Of a stretch of DNA of 64,000 nt, positions 32,018-44,275 are shown in pieces. The translations under genes and the position numbers were made by a program. The stretch covers positions 1,862,001-1,926,000 of the forward strand of contig CM074135.1 of NCBI GenBank assembly GCA_037178625.1. Direction: 5' to 3'. Every line of letters begins with the position of its first letter. Position 1 is the first letter of the stretch. Source of the DNA: Skeletonema tropicum. Lineage: Eukaryota > Bacillariophyta > Thalassiosirophyceae > Thalassiosirales > Thalassiosiraceae. Under the pieces are notes generated by a model that saw only the letters and a list, made by a program, of their open reading frames with translations, ran no database searches and was not told the origin of the DNA.

Positions 32018-35000
32018 AGGAGGGGTGGCCTCAACCTGTCCGCGAAATCGTTACATGTGTAACTGCTGGCTTCCTCGCTGATGACGTAGGAATTTAATTC
32101 CTACGTAAACTTGTACTAGGATCTGTAACATCGGGTTACATGGGTAGGGAGGCTGAACCTCTACGAAAAGTCTAACATGAAATAACCCCATTATTAATGA
32201 ACTCAACCAATTACATGCAACTTTCCAACTACATCGAGAATCAAATTCTCTCCAATACGCTTTGCAACCTCTTCCTTGTTGTAATCTGCATCATATAATT
32301 CGACATCTTCATACTCACCAACTTCATTCTTCCGGAGCATTCGAATGTCTACCTTGTATGGCTTTGCTTCTTTCCCCCACTTCTTACTAGACGATTGACT
32401 TATCATCCACTTGTTGTAATGTTTATCATGAATCACCATGACACGAAATGGTCGTTGCACCGTAGTAGCGTTTGCTCCATTTCCAATCTTCACGTTTGCA
32501 ATAATAACAACATCCCTCTCGATGAGAATATCCTCAGCAACTACTTCACCATCTTCATTTGATTTAATACGTTCGGGCGGAGAAGCTATCCAACGCTGCA
32601 CCAATGATTTCACTTTCCTTTCTTTGCTTGTAGAACCCATAACATGTTCTGTGCAAGCAAGGCTTGCACTTGCAGTCAGTACACAATCCTGCAACTCTTC
32701 TATTGAAGTGGAAACAATCATACTGCGGAAGCTCGACATCAACTTTTCTGCGTGGCTCTTTGAACCTGCGATTGTAGAAGTGAAGGGCGTTTGATCCTCA
32801 GCTGTCAATTCATCATCACCCCCCAGTACAATAATATCATTATCATCCTTTCCCTTCTTCCCACTGTCATTAGCCTTCGTCATTTCTTCACCGAAGCGCT
32901 TAATGCGATCTTCTATCAGCTCAGCAAAATCATCCTTACCTTCATCATTGTCGTCATCTTGCATCGCTCCAGCCGAATTGTCAGCATTCCCCTGAACATC
33001 TTCGTAAGTAAATGTGCGGGGAAGGTAGCGGATTAGTTCATCTCTCAGATCAATACGGGAAGAGAATGATCTACAGAAGGGTGATATTTCATTGTTTAAT
33101 ACACCAAGTACATCAAACAACTTCCTCATGTATTTGGATGAGAATGTAATAATTTTCGACACAGTTTCCCACATCTGCTGCGCAACATAATCACCATCAT
33201 CCGAAATAATAACAGTCCCCCTCATCATCGTATCATCACTGGGCGCTAGAGTTGCCTCAAAGAAGTTTTTCCACGTGGCTTGGTATCCCTTCTGTGGGTC
33301 TCGGGATGGTCGGAAGAGGTGCTTGTACATTTGCTTCATGCGGCGGTTTAATTTTTCAGCAAGCTGCGCAAATTCCAACACAGTGAACTCTCGAATCATT
33401 TGACGAAGTTGCCCGAACATATGCTCAGCGGCTTCACTTGTGGTGAACCTCGGCTTGGGGACATCATCTCTCAACACAAGAAACATTAATGAGATAACCT
33501 CTACTACAACATTTCGTTTCGTGATCATAGATACACCATTAATTGTTGTAAGCCATATCATAGAACACCACAAGTACTGAGCTCGATGTAGCGCAGGAAT
33601 TTCACCGTCAAGTGCATGGAGATGCAGGCGAAGGAAGAAGAGTGTCATAGCCAATACAACTTTATCTCCATCACATGTTGATCCAAACCGCGGTTCAGCC
33701 ATAAAGATCTTGCGAATGCTATCATCAGAGTAAAGCTTCAGGACAAGATGATCGGATGCAAAGTCGGGCGGTCGAAGTAACTCCATGGAGACGTTGCCCA
33801 GTTTAAGAAGACCAGCATCAATGGTAAACTTGCCCATTGTAGCGCAAACTACATCGCCACCAGCAGTAACTTGATGACGCCAAGACTTGCAGTTATGCTT
33901 GGCATCTGTGGCGCCAGTGTGGTTTTGTTTGCAGGAGAGGAACTCACAAATAGCAAGCCACACGTGCCTGCTCTCACAAGATACGCCATCAACAGTAAAG
34001 TTCAGAAAATGACGAGAGGGAATGCCCAAGGAATTCAGACCAGATGCTGTCGCAACCTCCATTGCCTTGACAAACTCATTCGATTCATTATTTGATTGCG
34101 GCCGTGCAGCAACAATTTCTGATTTCGCCACTCCTTTGGGAGCATTCTGGAACGTCAGAACACAAACCTTCACTTCGGTGGCTTTCGGAATTTTATCACT
34201 ATCCAACATTGCTTTCACATCATCTTTTGACATCCCTACGATAGGAATGATGTGCTGTGGATATTCCCCTCCCAAAATAGCACCATACCCATAGCTCACT
34301 TCCACGACCGTTGCAACCTTTGTCGCATCAATCGCAAGAGAAAAGGACTCACCCCTATTGCTTCCAATTTTCTCATCCGGTGAAAGACGTCTCTTGATTG
34401 CATCAACAATCCTCTTAACAACTAGTGCATCTTTCTCACCAGAATCACAAATACACGGCTCCCTTTCTTTGGCATTCAACTTCTTCATCCAGCGGGTACA
34501 TGGCCCCCCAAGGTTTGCAGAGACCACTTGCGCGGCGGTTGGATCATATGTGTTAATGAAGCGAAAGAAGTTGACAACAATTTCTTCTGTGGCTGCATTG
34601 GACCCATACTTTTCCTTTGCAACGGCAGCTTTCATCAGAGCAACAATGATAGAGTTTCGAAAGGCTGGCTTCTTTTTGTACAGCTCTGCAGCATTTTTGA
34701 ATAAGTCATCAACACCGGGGACAGAGTCTGGAGGAACGTACTCAAACGTCAATTGATCACTGCGGGGGGCAGTCTTGCTTCGTAACGAGCACATGTAGTT
34801 GTAGTAGTCAACAAGATTCTTTGTCTCTTGCAGGAGCTGGAGTCCCCAGGAGTTGAACTGTGTATCACTAATTTTAGTGAACTTGATGGCATCTTCCATG
34901 TCGATGACGGAAAGATTAGACCTTCGTCTCAGTTCAAGAGCCCTCGAGAGAGTAGTACGCCATTTATTCAAACAGGTGCCTGGATTGCTACCACCTTTCT

Positions 35001-36554
35001 TCAGCCTTAATGTTTTGCAATCATTGCAAACCATTCCACCATCTTTACCCGGAAAGACTCCCCTCTTAGTGCACGACCTTGATACAATTGATGGAGCGCC
35101 AGCGTAGACACCAACAATCCATCCCTGCGTTGGCAGTGGCCTGACGTAAGTCGCGTACAGTTTGACATGACTTGTCTTATCCCCATTTACTGAGTTGAAT
35201 ATTCCAGCACATGCTGATTTCCTGAAAAGAGACAACAAACAACAAATCATTAACTACAGATGCGTTGAAATAGTACACACAAAATAGCATGAGCAACTTA
35301 CGCAGAATCCAAGACACCAGCAGCCTCCACATCAATTATGTCTGTGGTTGAATTGCGAGGTTTGACCTCTGGTTTCTTCTTCTTCTGTATTGGATAAAAC
35401 TTCGTCATCGAACTACCAGTCTGTGTCTTGTTCTTCTTGCCCCTTTTCTTGTTCTCTCTCTTTTCACCTTCACGAGCTGCCACATGATTCAAGTGTCCTT
35501 GGGTGGTCAAGTGACCACCCGGCCCACTCCAATTATAAACATTGAATTTTGGTTTCATAGAAATGATGCCGTTTGTCCGTCCAGTGCCAAGACAAAGAGC
35601 ACATTCAATCCATTCGCCATTTTCATCGATTCTGCGGATATCTTCTCTGCATGCAATTTTATCGGGCCATGACGGAGGGGGTGTTGTGTCAGTGGCATCA
35701 ACATTTTTCAGCGTGATTGTCCGTTCTTTGGATTTAGTGATGTTGCCAATGCCAATGCCATCCTCCTTTTTGTTAGACTTAGTAAGAGGTACATCAGACT
35801 TGTTGCCGTCCGCTGCCGCCATGTTGGATTTTTTTTCGGGAACACCAGGAGGATGGAGGGAAGATACGGCAGATTCTGTTGGTTGACTTTCAGCGGCGGC
35901 AATCACTGTTGCTGGGGGGGCAGGCGGATCATTGACGAGAAGGGGGGAGGTAGATCTGGAGGTAGACGGCAGAGATTCGGAGGGTGCATTATTGACGGAA
36001 GTTGTGTCATTAATATTATTCATAGTAGATGTTTTGACAAGACGCTGCGTTGCAGGGGACGACCCATTCTCCCCATGTCGCTCCGCCTGTACCTCTTTGG
36101 ACGAAACAGCATTCGACTCAATTTCATTATTGATGTTGTTTTGGGCAATGGAGGTGTTGCTGTGACTTTTTTGGTTGTCGACATATTTTGGATTTACCTT
36201 CCTCAATCGTTTCGAGCCTACTTCTACTGTGTCCCCTCTCTCTTTACGCTGCTTGTCAGCCCATTCATCATACTTCATTTTGTTTGACGACATATTGTTG
36301 ATGATCTATGTTGTCTATTTAATGTTCCATGGTGAATCTCTCTCTCATGGACACTATTATTTTTATTTGATGGTCGGTGGTGGTGGCTCGGGAAACTTGT
36401 CAGCCAAATCGTTACATGTGTAACTCTCAGATGTCTCGTGGCTGCCACACTATTAGCAAAAATGGTTACAGGAGTAACTGTCCGATGTCTCGTGGCTGAC
36501 AACTTGGTTACTTAGCGGAATTAGTATGGTTCTACGTACGAGGCCACCCCTCCT
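32018..36554 (-). mobile_element. Complete DNA transposon with 8-bp target duplication
   Basis: 4,537 bp. Terminal inverted repeats AGGAGGGGTGGCCTC (32018..32032) and GAGGCCACCCCTCCT (36540..36554), 15 bp perfect. The direct flanking duplication CCCCTCTC lies at 32010..32017 and 36555..36562, 8 bp perfect. Inside both ends are subterminal copies of AAATCGTTACATGTGTAACT (32045..32064; 36406..36425) and further GTTAC/GTAAC motifs (32125-32147, 36463-36520), possible transposase-binding sites. The only gene is an intact two-exon transposase. The 8-bp duplication fits hAT, P or KDZ-type superfamilies; I cannot decide which. Confidence 0.9.
32203..36293 (-). CDS. Transposase with N-terminal zinc finger, intact
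   Basis: Two exons, 36293..35302 and 35221..32203; intron 35222..35301 (GTAAGT..CAG, 80 bp), phase 2; 1,336 residues. The N-terminal third is disordered, then a BED-like Cys2-His2 module (about 235-275: IECALCLGTG, W, GHLTTQGHLNH) and a basic stretch. The rest looks like an RNase-H-type transposase: FSLAIDATKV, then FTVDGVSCESRH with Asp, and much later a helical region FTTSEAAEHMFGQLRQMIREF that may supply the Glu. Catalytic residues are a guess from these three motifs. The C-terminal 300 residues are acidic and then beta-rich. It sits centrally between the terminal repeats of the element, so its role in mobility follows from position. No frameshift or stop was seen. Confidence 0.85.
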
Positions 36555-36562
36555 CCCCTCTC

Positions 36563-36918
36563 TACTGTCACTTGACAACAAAGATTGAAGATCTTGTAAA
36601 GAAGCATTCAATCTCCCAAATGGCAGGGCATACCAATTGTATAGAGAACATGGAACTTGTTGGCAGAAGGACACATCGATAGAGATTGTCCAGAGTAGAT
36701 TCTAAATTCTTACACAAAGTACACGATTTGCCATTCATCAATTGTTGGCACCAGATGATAAATTGAGGCAAATCATATTAGCAATTGATCCGTCAATACG
36801 CAAATTCGTATTCACAGCAAAGCGTGCGTCACCATGCAGCACGGTGCCTACAGCTACAGGCTCTTGGAATAGATGACTCGATTGAATACACAAATACCGA
36901 AAGTTGATTCTACTAATG
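36563..36918. other. Short gap beyond the transposon
   Basis: 356 bp. On the minus strand 36771..36568 is open and contains SCTLCKNLESTLDNLYRC, which resembles the zinc-finger end of non-LTR reverse transcriptases; it may be a decayed fragment. No intact gene. Confidence 0.35.
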
Positions 36919-39900
36919 CTACTTATCTTGTGGTGGAGTGACTACTAAGAGTGTTGTGTGCCTTGTTGCGTGGACTGTCAAAGCAAGAGTCCGCTCCTGG
37001 GCATGGACAAAACGCTTGCGATTAAACCAAGTCTTTGCATAGATGAGAAAGTTGAGGGTGAACAGCAACAAAAGAAGAGCGATGAATTCCAATGTTATCG
37101 AATCCGAGGACGTGTCGTTGTACGTCGCAACATTTATTCCGCGCTCTTTGTACTGATCAATGGCTGGGTGATACTCCAAGAAGCATTGGTTCGCCCCTAC
37201 TTCTGAACTGCCCTTGAAACACTCAATTGTATCATTCCACTTGAAGCAACTCTTCAGAATCCCTCGAAAGGTCCAATAAAATGGGCTTGCATATCGGATC
37301 CAATCGAGAGCTGCTGGGAGCTTGGTGTAGAAACCGGCCGCGACTAAAGATGTCTGGGCAAAAATCGTAGAAGCTATCATGCCTTGAGGAATTCGCTTTG
37401 AGTAAACACCAAGAGCGGACCCCATTGAAATATAGCATAGGTTGTTCAAGAGCAAGAACAATCCAACGAGTATCACAATATTTATGCTCCCAAAAACACC
37501 AGCGAAGGGATAGCACATCAACACGTAAACAAGTGGCCAAGGCGCTTCAAGACTGATGACAGCAAGGAGTCTCCCAAGCACAATGGGGCCGAGACTGGAC
37601 GGTCTCCTCTTCACTTCGTCTTGGATCGAGATAAACCAATTATGGGAGAAGCCGACAGCCGGGTACATGCGAGTGAAAGTCCATAGGGTTGTTGAAAAGA
37701 AGTAGAGGCCTACCCTTTGCGAAAGACCAGTGTATGAGCTATTATTGCCCACGTCATAATACAAAAACCCTGTCAGTATGCCTAGACTGCAAACCTCAAT
37801 CAACCGAAGGAGATTGACGCCTGCAGACATTTTTGAAGAGAAACATTTCTAGTTGAGTCCAGTTTAACGCATTTACCGCAAAGGCACTGTGAAGGTGATA
37901 CTTACAAAGTGGTTTGTATAGTGTGAATTGAGCTCTGAAGATTTCATTCAGATCCTTAAATTTTGAAGTCACGTGTGATTCTTGCAGTGCATCCGACTCT
38001 GCATGTTTCTTCTGAATGACTTGGATTGCAGTCTGCACATTTTCAGATGATGAATGACTTGATTGAGCTGGAAAGGGTACGGAGTGGTCTGTAATGCCTA
38101 TGGAGTGAGCCGTAGCACCAATGCCAAAGCCAAGCGACGGATTGTCAGGTGGTGACTTGGAAACGAAGTTAACATCCGGATCATCTTCTTCCTCAGCTTC
38201 AGATTTTCCTTCGTGATCGGGTGAATTATTGATCGTCGTACATTTTTTGATGAACACGAGAATGGCGCAGATTGACGCCAAAGAAATCAATGACATTCCA
38301 TATCCCGGCATTTTGTAGGCAGAGTGGATCGCATCGCCTCCAGCAAAGTGATATTTCTCCAAGTTAGCCGCCCGGCTAGAGACGTGATGACAAAGATGGT
38401 TTCTGCTGCATTTATAATCGGCTGTGAGGTATGATGATAGTATACTGTTTGGATTTTCGTAACAGTCACAAGAAGGGTACTTCATATGAGCTTGAAGAAA
38501 TGGAGTCTCGCATGACGGATAGTCAAGAGGGAGATCATGCCCACTACCATTATAATTTCCAACATTCAATATGAATGCCATGCCATCGAAATGATGCATT
38601 TCCAGATGACAATGTGAATACCACAGCGATGGTGCCTGTGTATGAATTTGTGTGACAACTGCACCTCCTGCTGGGAGGATAAATGTGTCTTTTAGTACTG
38701 ATGTGTCACTCTTACTTGCTGCAAGGGCTCGAACTTCCTCGTGAGAGTCGTAGACTGAATTCAGCTTGCATTTTGATAGAGTGCAATCTTGTCGCTTGTT
38801 TGGAAGTGCAATGTCAATAATAGACATCTTCAGCCCATGTAGGTGCATGGGATGATCCATTAACGCCGTCGATCTCCAAACTAACAAAACTGTGGAATAA
38901 GCGGGGACATGAAGGACATTCGTGTTTGGGTGCATATCTTCTAGTCCGAAAGATGCGCCCAGCATTGTTTTTCTTGGGTTGACATGTTGAACATAGGGGC
39001 CGTCATCGAACCTTACGAAGTGCGAATGCTACCGGAGACACAATGTGTAAGTGGTAAGCGAGGTTAGGCAAGAAATCATTTCATGCATGCAAACTCTGTC
39101 AGCAGTACTCAGTTGCGGATAGGGCTGAAAATGGGAGTCGATATAATACACGTTGGGGAGCTGCTCTTTTGCAATGATGCTTTCATACTTCCTATTCAAA
39201 GAAGATTGGCTGCGAGAGAGCGTGCTTATGGGAAAACAACGACCCCCGTTCGGTGCTCCGTCGAATGTTGCTCTAGCATAGCAGTTCATTATCAAATGAT
39301 TATCACTGCGTTCAAGAGGAGACTTGATACTTTCAATGGGGTCATCCAAATCATTGGCATTGACATACTCGGAAGTATCGTTGTTGTCGACCACCTTCAA
39401 GATAGATCTGATCCCGTTTTGATAGCCTTGGTATGCGGACTCAACACTGTCGGCACGGATCCAGAACGAGTCGCTTCCCACCCAATCATTGGGTATCGTA
39501 ATCTCAACATCAAACCTTTCTGCAGCATGGAGAAAAACCTCATTCACAACTACAGGCTCAACTGTTTCCGAATCGGCGGCTAAAATCTTCATATTCAAGC
39601 CCGCAATGTTGATTCTGAGCCCATGGTGAGCACCTCCGTTCATTAGTCTGAACATATACGTTCTGCCTGGAGACACTGGCACTACCTCTCTCATCCTACC
39701 ATTGCCTGCGAAAGCGGAAGAGATTCAAGTGTTAGCAGAAAGCAGATTGGCGAAGGCGCCCATTGCCGGCTTTACTTACATGTCCCAAATTCCCAAGATG
39801 AACTTGACACGGTATATCCACTGTCATCCTTCGACACTGCCTCATTCAGTCCTCCCATTTGGTTTGCCAAGTGCAAAGCGCTCGGATTGGTAAAACCATC

Positions 39901-40682
39901 CTTGAAGAAGAGAATCCGTTCGTTTCCATAGTACCACTCGCTTTTTATCTCTTTGCTTGTACTGTTGAAGGAGCCATTCAATTTATCAACGAGTTGCTTT
40001 TTCTCTTGTCCCTTCTTATGAACGATGATTGGGCCATGAATAGCGTTGATTGCGTGTACTCCTAAAGTTCCCTACGAATACGAAGTGCAAGTGCAAAGTC
40101 ACACGTGAATCCATACTAGTCGAAACAAGATATCATGGTATTCTCTTGTGCATACATGTGAAAGTGAACACTTACCGAATGCGTGTGCCACCAATAAGAG
40201 CCAGCTGTTTCCTCGACGTTGAACTCATACCTAAATTGTGTGTTTGGAGAGATGGGACACTGTGTTACGCCCACAACTCCATCATACTCAAGAGCATTCG
40301 TCATCTCAAACCCATGCCAATGAATGGACAAACCAGACGTTTGGAGAGAGTTCTTGAGCACCACTGAAAGAGTGTCTCCAACTTGGACATGGATTGGCGG
40401 CCCAACGAGAGTTAGATCGCTATTGCTATCGTTTGTATTATGATCTGAATTTTCATTAGCATTGGCCGTCTGCGTGATGACAACAGCAGCAGATATGTAG
40501 TCTGGCAGTGTTTTCCTCAATGGTTTAGGAGGCCATTTATGATATATAGACGTGTGATTCGGGAGAGAGCGAAGTAAAGGGACATACTTGACTTGCGCAT
40601 CAAAGTTGAAGGAGCGCACGGCAGCATCTACTCCTGTGATGGCTGATATGAGGGTGAGTAGACCAGTGAGCAGTAGAATCAT
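36919..40682 (-). CDS. Secreted multicopper oxidase fused to an ABC-2 (ABCG-type) membrane domain
   Basis: Five exons: 40682..40176, 40071..39780, 39705..39095, 39028..37906, 37820..36919; phases 0,1,0,1 all fit; 1,144 residues. A signal peptide (ILLLTGLLTLISAITGVDA) is followed by a three-domain multicopper oxidase with all four copper motifs: IHWHG (120-124), WWHTHS (164-169), HPMHLHG (529-535) and HCHLEMH (609-615) with Met619 in the axial type-1 position. A membrane helix comes next (about 714-735), then an acidic linker of about 110 residues, then an ABC-2 permease domain (about 830-1120: FKDLNEIFRAQF, FYDVGN-like YYDVGN, several helices, GFYTKLPAALDWIRYASPFYWTF) as in ABCG half-transporters. 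No Walker A, signature or other ATPase motif occurs in between. The oxidase would face outward and the linker inward, consistent with permease topology. Intron 3 uses a weak GTTTGC donor. Exon 4-5 joining rests on splice signals, phase and the completed permease start. Confidence 0.8.
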
Positions 40683-42888
40683 CGTTGCTTTGACGAAGAC
40701 GAAGCTATCCCACCTATCTTTGACGAAAGTGAAGTAAGATGCTATTCGATGGTATCGTTGAGGGAATTGACAATGGGTAAGTGATTTTGAGTTTGAGCCT
40801 GATATAAGCGCTCAACTTCTGGAAGTAGGAAGTGAACCTTGCTCATTTTTTCTCTGTCACATCTAAACGCTGATATATGTGATGGACAAAAGTTCAAATC
40901 GTGACATAAAAATTTCTCATTTTTAGTGCACCGCTAAGAAGTTATCACTTTTATTTATTCACGATGGAGATGGATTCGGTAAGACTGGTACTTACCAAAG
41001 CTGTCCAGCGAGGAAAAAATGGTTCTTGTGCTGAAATCGAGCCACTTCTCTACTTAAGTAGGTACCATGGATCATAAGTAAAATTCTTATTGCATTTGAG
41101 TGGTGGATCCAAGTAGAGCGGCACCAACGTGTCTTCCATTTCTTCTTTTCAATCTTTAACCGGTACTAAGTAGGCGTAAGAAAAGTAGCGCACATCGAAC
41201 TCTATATATGTCTGATTTCCCTTGGTCTGATGTGACTTATGAGTAAAAAGGCGGTAACCTAACAACACTAAGTACCTTCTATCTCTACCGACCTGGCTTC
41301 CACAAGCACAAGCTACCGAGCTCGAAAAATCGCAACACTCGTAAAATCGCAACAAATTACAACGACGCACAAAACACGTATCAGTATCCGCATTGTTGCC
41401 TCTACACCTCAACATCGACCCACTTCCTACATGCACCGGCCACATGTTGAGAGTACATGTTATTACCGTTCAATTAAAAGTAAAAGCCGCCGCTGGGAGT
41501 CATCGTATGCACTATTCGATGGGCAGGAGAAGAGGAGGAAGAAAGTAGAAGCAGATGAACTTACTCGACGTCGTATTGTGAGCGCTTCTGCAAGAGGACT
41601 GACTACATGTGTCCTGGACCGCCGGTTTGCTGCTTCTTTGCATGAACGACGAAGACTGACACACGATTCATCTAAATCTAAATCCAAGGCATACCTCAGT
41701 TCAAACCTATCCTAAATCAGAAGACTGGTATTTAGCGCCGGAAAACAGGAGTGGAGACTTGGTCTACGAGACACTGTTTGCCAGTGTACTTGCTCATCGT
41801 GAGGCATGGGAAACCCATACCGAGAGCAACAAACATCAGATACTGGCAGTGGAAAGGGTGGAAAGATCAGAAGCGAATGAGAAAAGAAAGAAGAATGTCA
41901 GACGTCAGGGGAATGACGAAAATAACAGTGGGAGGTGAAAGCGAAGAAGATGAGGTAGAGAGGACTCAGTCGGCTGGCGGTCGGATGAAGAGTCAGACAG
42001 CGAGTCGGACGAAGACTCCCGATGAAGACACCGGTGAAGATGATGACACTGATCAAAACGATGCTCACAAGCGAAGCCATCGCAAAGTGAGCAAAAATGG
42101 TACAATAACAATACGATAATGGGAAGAGAAGCAATATGTATAAAACGTCCATCGGGCGAAGATACACGAGAATATCTATTGACGTAGCTATATCTATGGT
42201 TGGCTCATGGCTGTGAGCCAAAATGAGCCTTGCGCGAGAAAGAGTTAACTCAACTCTTTCAGCGCAGTATGGAGGTCGTCGAGATGGATGACGCTGAGAT
42301 ACGAGATGGAGCACCTCGGGAAGGTGTGTGCATGAGAGAGTGAGAGTAGGAAGCCCTACGTTTCACTTGATTATACATAATGTATGACGCCGATGAGAAT
42401 ATCGTTTGGATGCGCAGAGATAAATCTTCATTTCATAGAAGTAGAAGTATGTTCAAGTCCTTGGTTGAAGTAGTAAGTGACTCATGCCTTGAGGGTTGGG
42501 ACATACACACTTGACAGGATAGTTTTTGCTTTACATTGTTAATGATCTGTGCCTTGTGCATTCCTATCGTCGTTGCAGTTACACTTCATGCATAGGCATA
42601 GCCGCTCCCAAGGCCACAAGGTGGTTTCATCACCTAACCTGCACCTGCACTTTTATCGGAATAAACGACTTGAGATTGGAAAGGCTTCACTCAAATCCAA
42701 ATAATAAAGAGGTTGAAGCACCTCACACTTCTTTCTACTTATTCGTGCCTTTTCTTTTTGTACTTGAATAATGCTCTTGCATAATCAGTTGCTGCTTCTT
42801 CTTCATTCCCATAGCCATAGGCCATAGGCATAGGCACCAATGAATCAGCTCTTTCCGTCGATTATGATTTTCGCCTTCCATTTTTTCT
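40683..42888. other. 2.2-kb intergenic stretch
   Basis: Contains the oxidase-ABC promoter and several short frames (41431..41715 plus; 41751..42119 plus, without an ATG start; 41898..42314 minus with a hydrophobic segment). None shows a domain, splice support or compositional argument. Short GGCATAGGC repeats lie near 42814-42836. Confidence 0.4.
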
Positions 42889-43179
42889 TCAGTTTGTCAA
42901 AAGTGACACCAGTGTATTTTGAAGCCCCTCTTTCATTTGACTGGCACGCTTGCGTATTGGCGGTTGTAGAGGAACGCCATCCAAATCAATTTTGAGTGCA
43001 TCAGCATCAGTGTCAGTGTCAACCACCTTCTGGCGCTTCTTCTCTTTGTCTTTGCCGCCTTTGATTGGATGAGCGATGCGCTTGACTACAAGACTTACCA
43101 TACCATCTTGCTCTCTCTCTCTTCTAAGTATTGCCACGATGACGTCCACCAACCAGTAACGGCCAAACACAAACACCAT
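42889..43179 (-). CDS. Small hypothetical protein, 96 residues
   Basis: ATG 43179 to stop at 42889. The N-terminus is hydrophobic (MVFVFGRYWLVDVIVAILRR), then a Lys-rich middle and an Asp-rich segment (DTDTDADALKIDLDG). No family recognised. It may be real because composition and length look protein-like, but it could also be chance. Confidence 0.35.
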   Translation of the reverse strand: MVFVFGRYWLVDVIVAILRREREQDGMVSLVVKRIAHPIKGGKDKEKKRQKVVDTDTDADALKIDLDGVPLQPPIRKRASQMKEGLQNTLVSLLTN

Positions 43180-43539
43180 GATGCCATTGTGGACTGAGCT
43201 TTTGCACTTGAACTTGATACTTCTATCCAGTGAGTTTTTGGATTGAGTACCTATTCAATCAGAGTATAGTGTGTTGATTGAGCTCACGTGCGTGAATTAG
43301 AGGGATACACCGGGTGACTGGTACAAGTTTAGTTCATTAACTTGATAGCATTCCATCAACAAGAAAAACTAAACTACACTTGTTACTTCGTTTCAACATG
43401 GGCCAACATGGGTACACATCATTCATCACACCTGCATCTCATCCTATCTCATCTACCCCTGTAACTCGCTTAGAACTATTCTTCACCTACACATAAGTAT
43501 ACACACCACATTTTCTTCCTTCTCGCCAAGTCAGCCTCA
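43180..43539. other. Intergenic stretch
   Basis: 360 bp between two minus-strand genes, with no recognisable feature. Confidence 0.4.
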
Positions 43540-44275
43540 TCAATCATTGAAGTATGGATTGTTGCTTGAATTTGAATAGTCACTTGAGTCATCATCATAG
43601 TCCTCGTTCATTGTATCAAGATTGCTTCCATTTCCCCCTTTTGCTCCCTGTGCAGCTTGCCCCCCTTTTGACACATACGTACTGGAACACCGAACGATAG
43701 CTCTCCCTACAGAACCTATCCAATCATCTTTTGCTTTTTCGTCATCTTTTGTTAGCCGCAACAAAATAATCATTGAAAATTCATTGGCAGTTTGGATTAT
43801 TTAGATTTGCTGCGGTTTCTAATGAAGAGTAATGCGCGATATTTTAACAGCATATAAAATCAATAAAAATATACTCACCTGCATAAAGTAAATATGTTGT
43901 ATCTGGTGTACTAATCTCAAAACTGTGCTTCTTATGCGCTTTCAAATCAGCCGACTTTACTGTTGTACATCGGCTCAAGTCAATCATACCATGTGGCGCC
44001 TCATATGGTGTCTTGGCAAAGAATAATCGAGATCCCTTGAGAATGAAATATCTCCGTCTCCAATCCTGATGAGCAGAATAATATGGGCATAAGATATGTG
44101 CAATAGAAGTTGTAAGAACAGAAAGCACACCGCACGTAAATGTAAGTATAGAATATTCTCTTACCCTCAGCCACATGCTCTGCTTGGTGAGATAGCCCTC
44201 AAACTCCGCTTTGTCGGTGTCATAGGCTATCCCTGTTGTTGTATCAATGTAAGGTGGTCTTGCAAATCGACTCAT
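43540..44275 (-). CDS. Small PH-domain protein
   Basis: Three exons, 44275..44165, 44065..43879 and 43745..43540; 167 residues. Introns 44066..44164 (GTAAGA..CAG) and 43746..43878 (GTGAGT..AAAG). The product is nearly all a pleckstrin homology domain: EFEGYLTKQSMWLR, DWRRRYFILKGSRLFFAKTP, GMIDLSRCTTVKSAD, HSFEISTPDTTYLLYAD, and the C-terminal helix with the invariant Trp (AKDDWIGSVGRAI). PH domains bind phosphoinositides or proteins at membranes. A disordered Gly/Asn/Asp tail follows. The second acceptor (CTAACAAAAG) lacks a pyrimidine tract but is the one that keeps frame and domain. Confidence 0.85.

Noticed and set aside
37821..37853. TAG acceptor near 37853 and an independent ABC-permease start at ATG 37830
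   Set aside because: The TAG site creates a stop in the junction, and an ATG start would remove the first part of the permease domain. The CAG at 37821 fits phase 1 and completes it.
41751..42119. Charged 122-codon frame
   Set aside because: It has no ATG at its beginning, no domain, and a competing frame on the other strand.
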